From an uncultured Bacteroidia bacterium (GTDB lineage Bacteria; Bacteroidota; Bacteroidia; Bacteroidales; UBA932): a stretch of DNA of 57,377 nucleotides. Where the stretch lies: NCBI GenBank assembly GCA_902795735.1, contig CADBMD010000126.1:1-57377 (forward strand). The letters run 5' to 3'. Each line of letters begins with the position of its first letter. Positions within the stretch are counted from its first letter, which is position 1. A program made the translations under genes and the position numbers. Positions 8,260-16,371 of this stretch are shown here, one piece after another. Under the pieces are notes generated by a model. The model did no database searches. It saw only the letters and a list, made by a program, of their open reading frames with translations, and was not told where the DNA came from.

Positions 8260-9243
8260 GCGCTTGTGGTGCCTTTGTTCGTAGAGTTCAAGTGAATTGA
8301 ACAGGTTCTGCCAGATGCTGTAGAGCCCTCCGGCAACCGAAGTGACCGGGGTCATCCATGTAAATCCAAGCCAGATAAGGAACCCTGAGTTCTTCTGTCC
8401 CAATGCCTGGCCGGCTGTGATGGCACAGGCAGTCCTGGATCCTTCATCTTCCTTCTTGCAAGTCAGTCTTCCGGCCTTCCTTCCGAACCAGAACTGCGCG
8501 GCTGTGCACAGGAGTGAGACCATGCAGATGAGGAAGGCTGCCCATACCGGTATCCCGCTGGTGACCAGGGCCTTGCAAGCGAGGTATATAGACAGCCAGA
8601 GGGTGATTCCCCAGATGTAGAAAGCCCAGCCGACTATTCCGAGGAGTTTGAGGTGCAGCTTGGGAAGGGTGTATCTTATCAGCCATGCCAGCAGCAGGGG
8701 GAAAACCAGCAGGGGGAAAACCCTCATGCAGATCGAGAAGAACCTTGTCAGGAATGATGTCCCTTCTGCAGGATGAACCATCGGAATGATAAGCGGGATG
8801 ATGAAAGCTGCTATCACGTTGATGAGGACCACGTAGGTGACGGTGTCGGAAAGGCTGCCTCCTAGCTTGTCAGTGATCACTCCAGCCGCCGCTGCAGTGG
8901 GGCAGATGAAGCACAGCATCGCGCATTCGATGAGGATCCTCAGTTCATTGTGCGGAAGGATCGTGGCCATGAGCGCCAGAGCTACGAACAGCAGGGTCTG
9001 GAACAGGACGAGCCAGAGGTGCCAGCGCTTGAATCTAAGTTCCTTGGGAGACACTTTGTTGAACTGGAGGAAGAGCATCACGCCAACCATTATCGGCTGG
9101 ATGTCCTTTGCAACCTTAGTGAACCCAGGTTCAATGTTTGCGGCCAGAGGGGTTATGAAATGGAGCAGGAGACATACCAGGATGCCGGCGGCTATGGCCA
9201 CCGGAAGCATCCAGTCTTTGAGGAATTTGATGATACTTCCCAT
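8254..9243 (-). CDS. Bile acid:sodium symporter (BASS/SBF-like) family transporter
   Basis: An integral membrane protein of about 329 residues with roughly nine hydrophobic segments. The CPTAAAAGVITDKLGGSLSDT block (near residue 115) and the paired AITAGQALGQKNSG region near 280 resemble the two crossing segments of BASS-family sodium-coupled transporters. The frame stays open to 9303, but the ATG at 9243 gives MGSIIKFLKDWMLPVAI, a normal start for the family, and leaves room for a promoter; it is preferred. The substrate is unknown; bile acids are only the family name, and organic anions are as likely. It is divergent from the M13 peptidase gene. Confidence 0.78.
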   Translation of the reverse strand: MGSIIKFLKDWMLPVAIAAGILVCLLLHFITPLAANIEPGFTKVAKDIQPIMVGVMLFLQFNKVSPKELRFKRWHLWLVLFQTLLFVALALMATILPHNELRILIECAMLCFICPTAAAAGVITDKLGGSLSDTVTYVVLINVIAAFIIPLIIPMVHPAEGTSFLTRFFSICMRVFPLLVFPLLLAWLIRYTLPKLHLKLLGIVGWAFYIWGITLWLSIYLACKALVTSGIPVWAAFLICMVSLLCTAAQFWFGRKAGRLTCKKEDEGSRTACAITAGQALGQKNSGFLIWLGFTWMTPVTSVAGGLYSIWQNLFNSLELYEQRHHKRL

Positions 9244-9284
9244 ACCCCTTTTGAAACGGAGTGCAAATATCGTAAAATAATTGA

Positions 9285-9292
9285 TAACTTTG
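9285..9292 (+). promoter_or_regulatory. Candidate -7 element for the M13 peptidase gene
   Basis: TAACTTTG is an exact TAnnTTTG match. The inferred start of transcription is near 9296, about 30 bases before the chosen ATG at 9327 and seven before an alternative ATG at 9303. No TTTG is seen at the proper -33 distance, so the call rests on one element. Confidence 0.45.
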
Positions 9293-9326
9293 CAGATTGA
9301 CAATGAATATTCAAAAGTCGGAAGTC

Positions 9327-11357
9327 ATGAAAAAAGCTTTGATTCTAATGATGACAACTCTTGCCTTTGCGGCTTGCGGCCAGAAGCAGGTGAAGGTGCC
9401 TGCAATCGACCTTTCCAACCTTGACACGACCGTCTCTCCGGCCGTCGATTTCTACCAGTATTCTACCGGCGGATGGCAGAAGAAGAATCCCCTGAAGCCT
9501 GAATATGCCAGGTTCGGTTCCTTCGACCAGTTGCGTGAGGACAACGTGGAGAGGCTGAACGACTTGTTCTCTGCCATGACGACCATGAAGACGACCGCCG
9601 GGTCAGTGGAACAGAAGATAGCCGACTTATACAAGCAGGGCTTGGATTCCGTCCGCCTGAACAGTGAAGGTGCCGCTCCTTTGAAGGAGGACCTTGCCGA
9701 GATATATTCAATCCCAGACAAGGATGCCCTTGTCAAACTGATTGCCAAGATGCACGACAGCGGCGAAGGCGGGTTCTTCGGAGCCTATGTCGGTTCTGAC
9801 ATGGCAGACAGCGACAGCCAGATCCTGTATTTCGGCCAGGGCGGCCTGGGAATCGGCGACAGGGACTACTACGTTGAGGCTTCCAACGCCGCTATAAAGA
9901 AGGGCTATTGCGACTATCTGTGCAAGGTCCTCACCCTTGCTGGTGTGGAATCCCCCCGGAAGGCGGCGGAAAATGCCCTTGCAGTTGAGGATGTGCTTGC
10001 ACTCAATTCCTGGACCAGCGTGCAGGAAAGGGATGTCCAGGCTCAGTACAATGTCTACAGCTCTGAGAGCCTTGTCTCCTCCTTCCCCGGCTTTGACTGG
10101 AAGGCTTATCTGGAGGCCCGCGGCATTCCTGCCCAGGACAAGCTTGTCGTCGGCGAACCCAGCTTCTTCACAAAGTTCGCGGAATATTTCTCCAACGAGG
10201 ACCTTTCCGTCCTGAAGGACTATCTGGCTGCGCAGCTTGTGAGCGGTGCGGCTGGTTCTCTCAGCGATGATTTCTATGCTGCATCATTTGATTTCTTCAG
10301 CACGCAGATGTCCGGGATCAAGGAGCAGAGACCTCGCTGGAAGAGGGCCATGCAGGTTCCCAACAGCATCCTGGGCGAGGCTGTCGGCAAGATGTATGTC
10401 GAGAAATATTTCCCTGAGTCCTCCAAGGAGAAGATGATCCAGCTCGTGGAAAACCTGAAGGTAGCTTTCAGCCAGCACATCGACGAACTCGACTGGATGA
10501 GCGATTCCACCAAGGTCAAGGCTCATGAGAAGCTTGACAATTTCACCGTGAAGATCGGTTATCCTGACAAATGGAAGGATTATTCATCCCTGGACATCGA
10601 TCCTGAAAAGAGCTACTATGCCAACCTCAAGGCTGCCAGCCGTTGGTACGTTGCCGACAACATTTCCAAACTTGGCAAGCCTACCGACAGGACCGAATGG
10701 GGGATGTCGCCGCAGACTGTCAACGCCTATTACAACCCTTCCACCAATGAGATCTGCTTCCCGGCAGCCATCCTCCAGCCTCCTTTCTTCAATCCGGACG
10801 CAGACGATGCCATCAACTACGGTGGCATCGGTGTCGTGATCGGGCATGAGATGTCCCATGGCTTCGATGACCAGGGACGCCTGTTCGACAAGGTGGGCAA
10901 CATGACCAACTGGTGGACTGAAGAAGATGCCGCGAAGTTCGATGCCAAGGCCCAGGTGCTTGCGGCCCAGTTCGATGCCGTCGAGGTCCTTCCCGCCAAG
11001 GACGGGAATCCTCCTCTCATGGCCAACGGTAAGCTTTCCCTTGGAGAGAACATCGGTGACCATGGCGGTCTCAGCATAGCCTACACGGCAATGCACAATG
11101 CCATCGCCGGAAAGGAGCCTGGCCTGATCGACGGTTTCACTCCCGACCAGCGCTTCTACCTTTCATATGGCGCCATCTGGGCACAGAACATCACCGACGA
11201 GGAAATCGCCCGCCGTACACGGCTCGACGTACACTCCCTCGCCGTCAACAGGGTCAATGTGTCCGTCAAGAATTTCCAGTCGTTCTTCGACGCTTTCGGA
11301 ATCAAGGAAGGTGATCCAATGTGGCGTCCGGAGAGCGAAAGGGTCCACATCTGGTAA
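9327..11357 (+). CDS. pepO: M13 family metallopeptidase (PepO/neprilysin-like), lipoprotein
   Basis: A zinc endopeptidase of about 676 residues. The zinc motif HEMSH starts at residue 507, and GENIGDHGG further on gives the third ligand and family aspartate; NAYYNPSTNEICFPAAILQPPFF upstream is the usual substrate-binding block. The chosen start gives MKKALILMMTTLAFAAC, a lipoprotein signal with cysteine 17 to be lipidated, so the enzyme is likely anchored to an envelope membrane. ATG at 9303 and TTG at 9297 in frame would lengthen the N-terminus and are less likely. The C-terminus ends HIW rather than the common CxxW. A LolC/FtsX-like gene follows eight bases later. Confidence 0.92.
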   Translation: MKKALILMMTTLAFAACGQKQVKVPAIDLSNLDTTVSPAVDFYQYSTGGWQKKNPLKPEYARFGSFDQLREDNVERLNDLFSAMTTMKTTAGSVEQKIADLYKQGLDSVRLNSEGAAPLKEDLAEIYSIPDKDALVKLIAKMHDSGEGGFFGAYVGSDMADSDSQILYFGQGGLGIGDRDYYVEASNAAIKKGYCDYLCKVLTLAGVESPRKAAENALAVEDVLALNSWTSVQERDVQAQYNVYSSESLVSSFPGFDWKAYLEARGIPAQDKLVVGEPSFFTKFAEYFSNEDLSVLKDYLAAQLVSGAAGSLSDDFYAASFDFFSTQMSGIKEQRPRWKRAMQVPNSILGEAVGKMYVEKYFPESSKEKMIQLVENLKVAFSQHIDELDWMSDSTKVKAHEKLDNFTVKIGYPDKWKDYSSLDIDPEKSYYANLKAASRWYVADNISKLGKPTDRTEWGMSPQTVNAYYNPSTNEICFPAAILQPPFFNPDADDAINYGGIGVVIGHEMSHGFDDQGRLFDKVGNMTNWWTEEDAAKFDAKAQVLAAQFDAVEVLPAKDGNPPLMANGKLSLGENIGDHGGLSIAYTAMHNAIAGKEPGLIDGFTPDQRFYLSYGAIWAQNITDEEIARRTRLDVHSLAVNRVNVSVKNFQSFFDAFGIKEGDPMWRPESERVHIW

Positions 11358-11365
11358 GGTTTCCC

Positions 11366-12541
11366 ATGGATGCGTCCAGCTTCATAGCCAGACGCCTCCG
11401 TTTCGGAGGGAAGGTCGCGATGTTTTCCATTGCGATCTCCTTCTTCATTATGATAATTGCCGTTTCGGTCTCCTCCGGTTTCCGTGAGGAGATCCGGAAC
11501 GGTATTTCCTCTTTGACAGGGGATGTCCAGCTGGTGCCGGTTGACCTGAACTACATCAATGAGTCGTCCCCGATCTCATCCGAGCCCAGTTTCCTTCCAG
11601 AAATCGAGTCACTCCAGGAAGTCCGGCAGGTGACACCTGCAATCTATCGCGCAGGAATCATCAAGAAAGGGGAGAACATCCACGGGGTCCTCTTCAAGGG
11701 TGTTCCGGTTGAAAAACAGGAATCCGACACCATCAAGCTAGGAGTCTCCATACCGACAAGACTCTCCCAGCTCCTTGACTTGCATCCGGGCGACAAGATG
11801 CTGTCCTACTTCGTCGGCGAGAATGTCAAGGTGAGGAACTTCGTCGTCAGGGATGTCTATGAGGGCATCATGGATGGTACAGACAACATTATAGTCCTTG
11901 CCGACATCAAGGACATCCGGAGGCTTAACGGCTGGTCCGATGATGAAGTCTCGACCTTGGAGATGTCCCTCGTCCCTTCTGCCAGGAGCTCGGCCGGAAT
12001 CAGGAGGGTGACTGACGAAGTCGGGATGATGGCTCTAGAGGAAGCCTCCGACGACGATGACACGCTTGTGGCCACTTCTGTCTTGAGCCGTTACCCACAG
12101 ATTTTCGACTGGCTGACACTGATTGATTTCAATGTGTTGATAATCCTGATACTGATGACTATCGTGGCAGGTTTCAACATGATTTCCGGGCTGCTGATCA
12201 TGCTGTTCAGGAACATTTCCACGATCGGAACCCTGAAGTCCCTGGGGATGACGGACCGCTCGATAGCCAAGGTCTTCCTGAAAGTGGCTTCCGTAATCGT
12301 GCTGAAAGGGCTCCTGATCGGCAACCTGGCTGCCCTGCTTTTCTGCTTCATCCAGAAATGGACTCACCTTCTGAAACTTAATCCGGAGAACTACTTCGTC
12401 TCCTTCGTCCCTGTTCACTTGAACCTTCCGGGAGTGATTGCAGCTGATGTGCTGTCATTCCTGGCCATCATGGTCCTTCTCCTCATCCCCTGCCTGTTCA
12501 TTGCCAGAGTCGACCCTGCCCAGACTGTCAGGGCCCAGTAG
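11366..12541 (+). CDS. FtsX/LolC-type ABC transporter permease
   Basis: A 391-residue protein with an N-terminal membrane segment (MFSIAISFFIMIIAVSVSSGF), a large extracytoplasmic region, and three C-terminal segments ending in the family-typical IARVDPAQTVRAQ. The LKSLGMTDRSIAKVF stretch corresponds to the cytoplasmic coupling helix of the LolC/E and MacB families. The frame extends upstream to 11321 inside the peptidase gene; the ATG at 11366, eight bases after its stop, is preferred. No ATPase gene is adjacent; a LolD-type ATPase lies 19 kb away (31696-32364) and may be its partner, which is an inference. The last 87 bases overlap the converging transglycosylase gene. Confidence 0.87.
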   Translation: MDASSFIARRLRFGGKVAMFSIAISFFIMIIAVSVSSGFREEIRNGISSLTGDVQLVPVDLNYINESSPISSEPSFLPEIESLQEVRQVTPAIYRAGIIKKGENIHGVLFKGVPVEKQESDTIKLGVSIPTRLSQLLDLHPGDKMLSYFVGENVKVRNFVVRDVYEGIMDGTDNIIVLADIKDIRRLNGWSDDEVSTLEMSLVPSARSSAGIRRVTDEVGMMALEEASDDDDTLVATSVLSRYPQIFDWLTLIDFNVLIILILMTIVAGFNMISGLLIMLFRNISTIGTLKSLGMTDRSIAKVFLKVASVIVLKGLLIGNLAALLFCFIQKWTHLLKLNPENYFVSFVPVHLNLPGVIAADVLSFLAIMVLLLIPCLFIARVDPAQTVRAQ

Positions 12542-13576
12542 GATTACCTTCCCCGTTTCCCCAAGGACATTCTCTCCCAGGAGGCTGTCAGGAAGGTTGA
12601 CCGTCAAAGAATCCACTACATCCTTGAACCTTGGTTCAACTCCGCTGAAGAAATCATAGAGGTTCAGGACGCCTTTGACGTAAGCCGATGTCTCCGAACT
12701 TCTTTCCCTCCCTTCAAGATCTTCAAGAGCCCTTCCTTCCCCACAGTTGTAGGCAGCGATCGTGAGGCTGGTGAGCATGTCTGGATCGGTAGTGTAGGCA
12801 CTGAATATGTTCTTCAGCCTTACAAGGTAGCGGGCTCCGGCTTCGATGTTCTTCTCCGGGTCGAGCACGTCTTCCACTCCGTAGCGGCCGGCGGTTCGTG
12901 GCATCATCTGCATCAATCCGAGGGCACCTTTAGGAGAGCGAGCCTGGATCCTGAACATGGATTCGTTCCAGGCCAGGGCGGCAAGGAGCTTCCAGTCCCA
13001 TCCTATGATCTTCGCATTTTTCTTGAAGAGGGCATCGTATGGGCTAATGATAGATGGATTCTTGCGGGTGTTCCTGTAGGGATTGTAACCATCGAAGAAC
13101 CTTGCTACGATTTTCGGGTAATCTTCGGAATTCTTCAGGGAATTAGCCCAATGGATGATTTCGCGGCCTTTGTACGGGTTCTTCTTTATTACCCATGCCA
13201 CCGAAGTGTCTATCGGGAATATGGCAGAAAGGCCTTCCTGGTCGTCTGCAGCCTGGCCGGGGATGACAAGTATGTCGAGGCTGTCCACGAGAAGGGAGTC
13301 CATGTAGGAGGCCGAGGCCTCTCCCAGGAAGATTTCGATGGAATCGCAGTGAATGCTTCCGAATTGTTTGAGAAGCTCGTAATTGAATCCTGTAAGATAG
13401 CCCTTGGAGAGTTTGTCAAATTCGCCAAGCGCCAAGGCGCAGCGCAGGGGGCCATCCCTGAAAGAATCGATGGCCTTGCGGCTCTGGTACCTGCCGCTGA
13501 AAGGTATGATCAGCAGCACCACGAGAGTCGGGGCGAGGTATTTGAGGAATTTCTTTACAACTCGTCGTACTCCCAT
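12455..13576 (-). CDS. MltF-like lytic murein transglycosylase
   Basis: A 373-residue protein with an N-terminal membrane anchor (about 13-26), a solute-binding-protein-like domain (about 43-160) and a C-terminal SLT lytic transglycosylase domain. In the SLT domain LAWNESMF carries the catalytic glutamate at residue 205, followed by the family blocks GALGLMQMMPRTAG and IAAYNCGEG. This is the domain order of MltF, which cleaves peptidoglycan glycan strands from the membrane. The C-terminal tail of about 29 residues is encoded antisense to the end of the permease gene (12455-12541). It follows the porin gene by nine bases and is likely co-transcribed with it. Confidence 0.88.
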   Translation of the reverse strand: MGVRRVVKKFLKYLAPTLVVLLIIPFSGRYQSRKAIDSFRDGPLRCALALGEFDKLSKGYLTGFNYELLKQFGSIHCDSIEIFLGEASASYMDSLLVDSLDILVIPGQAADDQEGLSAIFPIDTSVAWVIKKNPYKGREIIHWANSLKNSEDYPKIVARFFDGYNPYRNTRKNPSIISPYDALFKKNAKIIGWDWKLLAALAWNESMFRIQARSPKGALGLMQMMPRTAGRYGVEDVLDPEKNIEAGARYLVRLKNIFSAYTTDPDMLTSLTIAAYNCGEGRALEDLEGRERSSETSAYVKGVLNLYDFFSGVEPRFKDVVDSLTVNLPDSLLGENVLGETGKVILLGPDSLGRVDSGNEQAGDEEKDHDGQE

Positions 13577-13585
13577 CCCTCCGTC

Positions 13586-16255
13586 TTAATGTCTGCGTGA
13601 ACCTCCGCCCGCCAAGGCAGCACCGGCTTCGACGGTCCTGTTCTGGTTAGGCTGTAGATAGAAAGGCCAGTAAACGCCGAATTTGAGGGCTCTCTGGGTC
13701 CTGATGTAGTGGTGGGCGCTGAAATAGTCTGCCTTGTCCATCGGCCATCCCTGGCCGATGTTCTCGACTTTGACGAAGATGCATGCTCGTTTCCATTGGA
13801 CGTTGACGAATGCATCGATGACAGGGCCGCTAGTGTACTTTTCCTCTTTCTGGTTGTAGAACACTCCGACAGCCGGATTCCATCCCGGGGCCCAGTACTT
13901 GGTATTGTACCAGGCGTTGGCTCCCAGCTGCATCTTCATGACACCCTTCGAGATGTCGAACTGGAGATACACCCTTGAATTGGCGGCCAGGGTCGGCACG
14001 GGGACGACATCCTGGTTGGAGGAGACCTGGAACAGGACCTTGTTGTCAAGGTGAAGGGGACCGAATGCGAAGTCCTTGGTCAGGGCGGCGCTGAGCACGC
14101 TCATGGGGGAAGTGTTCTGACGGACGACACCCAGGGAATCGAAATAGATGTTCTTGTCGAGCAAGGCGTAGCCGGCCTCGACTCCGATCTTCCATCTGGG
14201 GATGTCCAGCCTGGCCTGAAGCTTCGTCGTGGAAATCTTGTCGAAGTCATTCTCCCACTTGAAGTGATTGGAGAAATAGTGGTTGTGGTAGAGTTCGGGT
14301 TCTTTCAGTGTCGTCTCGAAATGCAGGTTGAGGGACACAGGACTCTTTTTCGCCCTGCGGAAGGGATGGAGTGTGAACAGAGCGTTTGCCTTGAGGGAGA
14401 GGTCGTTCATCTCATCTCCAAGGAATACGTAGTCTCCTGTGGCATCCCAATGGATGTAGTCTCGCAGTTGCCCTTCGACTCCGGCATAGACGAAAGTCGA
14501 GCTCCATCTGGTGTTGCTTCCTCCGACGAGGAATGACGGATCGAAGTTGTACCAGCTGGTGAGCCTGTGGCCAAGGCCTCCGTTCAGCTTGGAGACGATC
14601 GCCTCTTCAGACCAGGGCTGCAGCCTTAGGAATATCCGGTTCTCGAGTTTGGCTACCCTGGCGGTATCATAGGTATTCACCGGGTTGTAGAAGAAATTGC
14701 CGTGATAGAACTGCCGGCCGATCTCGTCTGAAGTGGAAATCTGGTCCAGGTATTTCCGTCCGAATACTGAATATTCAGTGCTGTGCCCGATGAATGCAGT
14801 CGTGATGTTCTCGTCTCCCAGGCTGTCCAAGGCGGCTTCCCTTTCCGCGGCGTGAGCCGCTATCAGGCTGTCAGCGACAGAAAGAAGGGTGGAGTCTCCG
14901 GAATTCATTATCCTTTCCCTGAAGGACTTGTCATCCTTCCTTGACTGCATCTTGCGGATGAAGGAGAAAGGAATACGGTACTGCTGGTCCAGGAAAACCG
15001 TGGTACGTACGGTGGTGCTTGATGCGTTGGTTAGATGGATAGGATATTCCCTGGCATCCAGGGTGGTGTCCCTGACCATCATGTTGTCGGTGGTTCCACC
15101 GTTTTCGTTGCGTATGATCTTGTTGTGGATGTAGCCTGCATGCATCAGGTACTTCTTGCCAAGGTAGTTGGTGGTTGCAGAGAAGGTCTTGTTGGTGGTC
15201 TTCTCGTTTTGCATGATGCCGTTGCCTCCGAACCGGTTGTACTCCAAGGTGTAGTTGAGGGCCGGGAAGATGTTCTGGCTTGTCAGGATGTGCAGGTTGT
15301 CGGATTCTTTCTGTGAATTGGCGAAGATCGTTCCGAAGTAGGAAAGCTCGGTGTAGGCCGTCTTGGTGTTGTAGTTGGGAACAGTCTTGGCCGAATAGGT
15401 CCAGGACTCATAAGGGTCGTAGAAAGACACTCCGTTCTCGCTGGTCCTGTTGAAATAGTTGTAGTACTGCAGGGCGGAACCGGCCACTCCGAGCCACGTG
15501 GCATTGACGTCCTTGCGGTAGAAAGGATAGTCGTAGAACCTGAAGTTGTAGGTGGTGTCGGGATCCTTGATGTCCATCTTATGGAATTCCCGCTCATGGG
15601 TCCATTGGATGATCCTCTTGTAGAGCAAGGAATCAGGTACGGCGAAAGATTCCAGGATCCTGGGGGTGTTCTCCCTGATGCTGTCCCTTATGGCTCCGAG
15701 ACTGTCTTTTACGGCTTGGATGCTGTCAGCCTTCTGCCTGAGGAGACGTTCTTTCTTCTCGATCTCGAGTTTTTTCTTCTCATCCTTTGAAAGGCTGTTG
15801 TACCATTCGTCGTAGGCTGCCTTCTTCCTGGCGGCAGCCTCCAGTTCATAGAGGGAGTCAAGTACCGGCCAGTCGAGGGAATCGCCGGCCTGCTTGAGGG
15901 AGTCGCTGACTATCTTGTGGGTCAGGGAATCTATCAGGGCGACGTAGTATTTGTACCTGAAGGGGTCGATGTCCTTCAGGGAGTCCGGCGGGAATATGGT
16001 GTCCCTTGCAGTGAGCTGGGGAGTCGTGTCGATCGGAGTCAGCCAGGAAGCGGTGTCGGTCAGGGAACGGTCCTGCCCGCTCTTGATGAACTGGTTCTTG
16101 TACTTGATCGTGTCCGGTTTCGGAGACCTGGTTGCAGAGATGAATCCGTACCCGGGGTCTCCTTCAGAAGGTCCTACGCCCATACCGACTGCGTGAAATG
16201 CAATCACACACACCACTATGGCCGGAAACCAGAATCTTTTCAGGAGGTCTTTCAT
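13586..16255 (-). CDS. Putative outer-membrane beta-barrel porin (Porin_10-like)
   Basis: An 889-residue secreted protein. A signal-like hydrophobic stretch (about 9-27) is followed by a long low-complexity region (about 45-205) rich in DSL/DSI repeats and charged coiled-coil sequence around KDEKKKLEIEKKERLL, then some 650 residues of alternating, aromatic-rich strands typical of a beta barrel. The layout matches the putative porin family common in Bacteroidota; the cargo is unknown. The repeats near the N-terminus may form a periplasmic or peptidoglycan-contacting stalk, which is my inference. A full Bacteroidota promoter lies just upstream, and the transglycosylase gene follows nine bases after its stop. 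Confidence 0.82.
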   Translation of the reverse strand: MKDLLKRFWFPAIVVCVIAFHAVGMGVGPSEGDPGYGFISATRSPKPDTIKYKNQFIKSGQDRSLTDTASWLTPIDTTPQLTARDTIFPPDSLKDIDPFRYKYYVALIDSLTHKIVSDSLKQAGDSLDWPVLDSLYELEAAARKKAAYDEWYNSLSKDEKKKLEIEKKERLLRQKADSIQAVKDSLGAIRDSIRENTPRILESFAVPDSLLYKRIIQWTHEREFHKMDIKDPDTTYNFRFYDYPFYRKDVNATWLGVAGSALQYYNYFNRTSENGVSFYDPYESWTYSAKTVPNYNTKTAYTELSYFGTIFANSQKESDNLHILTSQNIFPALNYTLEYNRFGGNGIMQNEKTTNKTFSATTNYLGKKYLMHAGYIHNKIIRNENGGTTDNMMVRDTTLDAREYPIHLTNASSTTVRTTVFLDQQYRIPFSFIRKMQSRKDDKSFRERIMNSGDSTLLSVADSLIAAHAAEREAALDSLGDENITTAFIGHSTEYSVFGRKYLDQISTSDEIGRQFYHGNFFYNPVNTYDTARVAKLENRIFLRLQPWSEEAIVSKLNGGLGHRLTSWYNFDPSFLVGGSNTRWSSTFVYAGVEGQLRDYIHWDATGDYVFLGDEMNDLSLKANALFTLHPFRRAKKSPVSLNLHFETTLKEPELYHNHYFSNHFKWENDFDKISTTKLQARLDIPRWKIGVEAGYALLDKNIYFDSLGVVRQNTSPMSVLSAALTKDFAFGPLHLDNKVLFQVSSNQDVVPVPTLAANSRVYLQFDISKGVMKMQLGANAWYNTKYWAPGWNPAVGVFYNQKEEKYTSGPVIDAFVNVQWKRACIFVKVENIGQGWPMDKADYFSAHHYIRTQRALKFGVYWPFYLQPNQNRTVEAGAALAGGGSRRH

Positions 16256-16277
16256 CTCTTAACTGGATACAATCTGA

Positions 16278-16309
16278 CAAATTTAGTCTTTTTCCCCGTT
16301 TCCAACAAA
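16278..16309 (-). promoter_or_regulatory. Bacteroidota-type promoter for the porin gene
   Basis: Read on the minus strand, TTTG (16309-16306) is followed by exactly 20 bases and then TAAATTTG (16285-16278). Both elements and the spacing match the -33/-7 consensus. The inferred start is near 16274, leaving about 18 bases of leader before the ATG at 16255. Confidence 0.7.
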
Positions 16310-16371
16310 TCCCGAGCCTTAGGATGTATATGTGGAAATAAATTCGTATATTTATGCATTATTGAAAGTTA

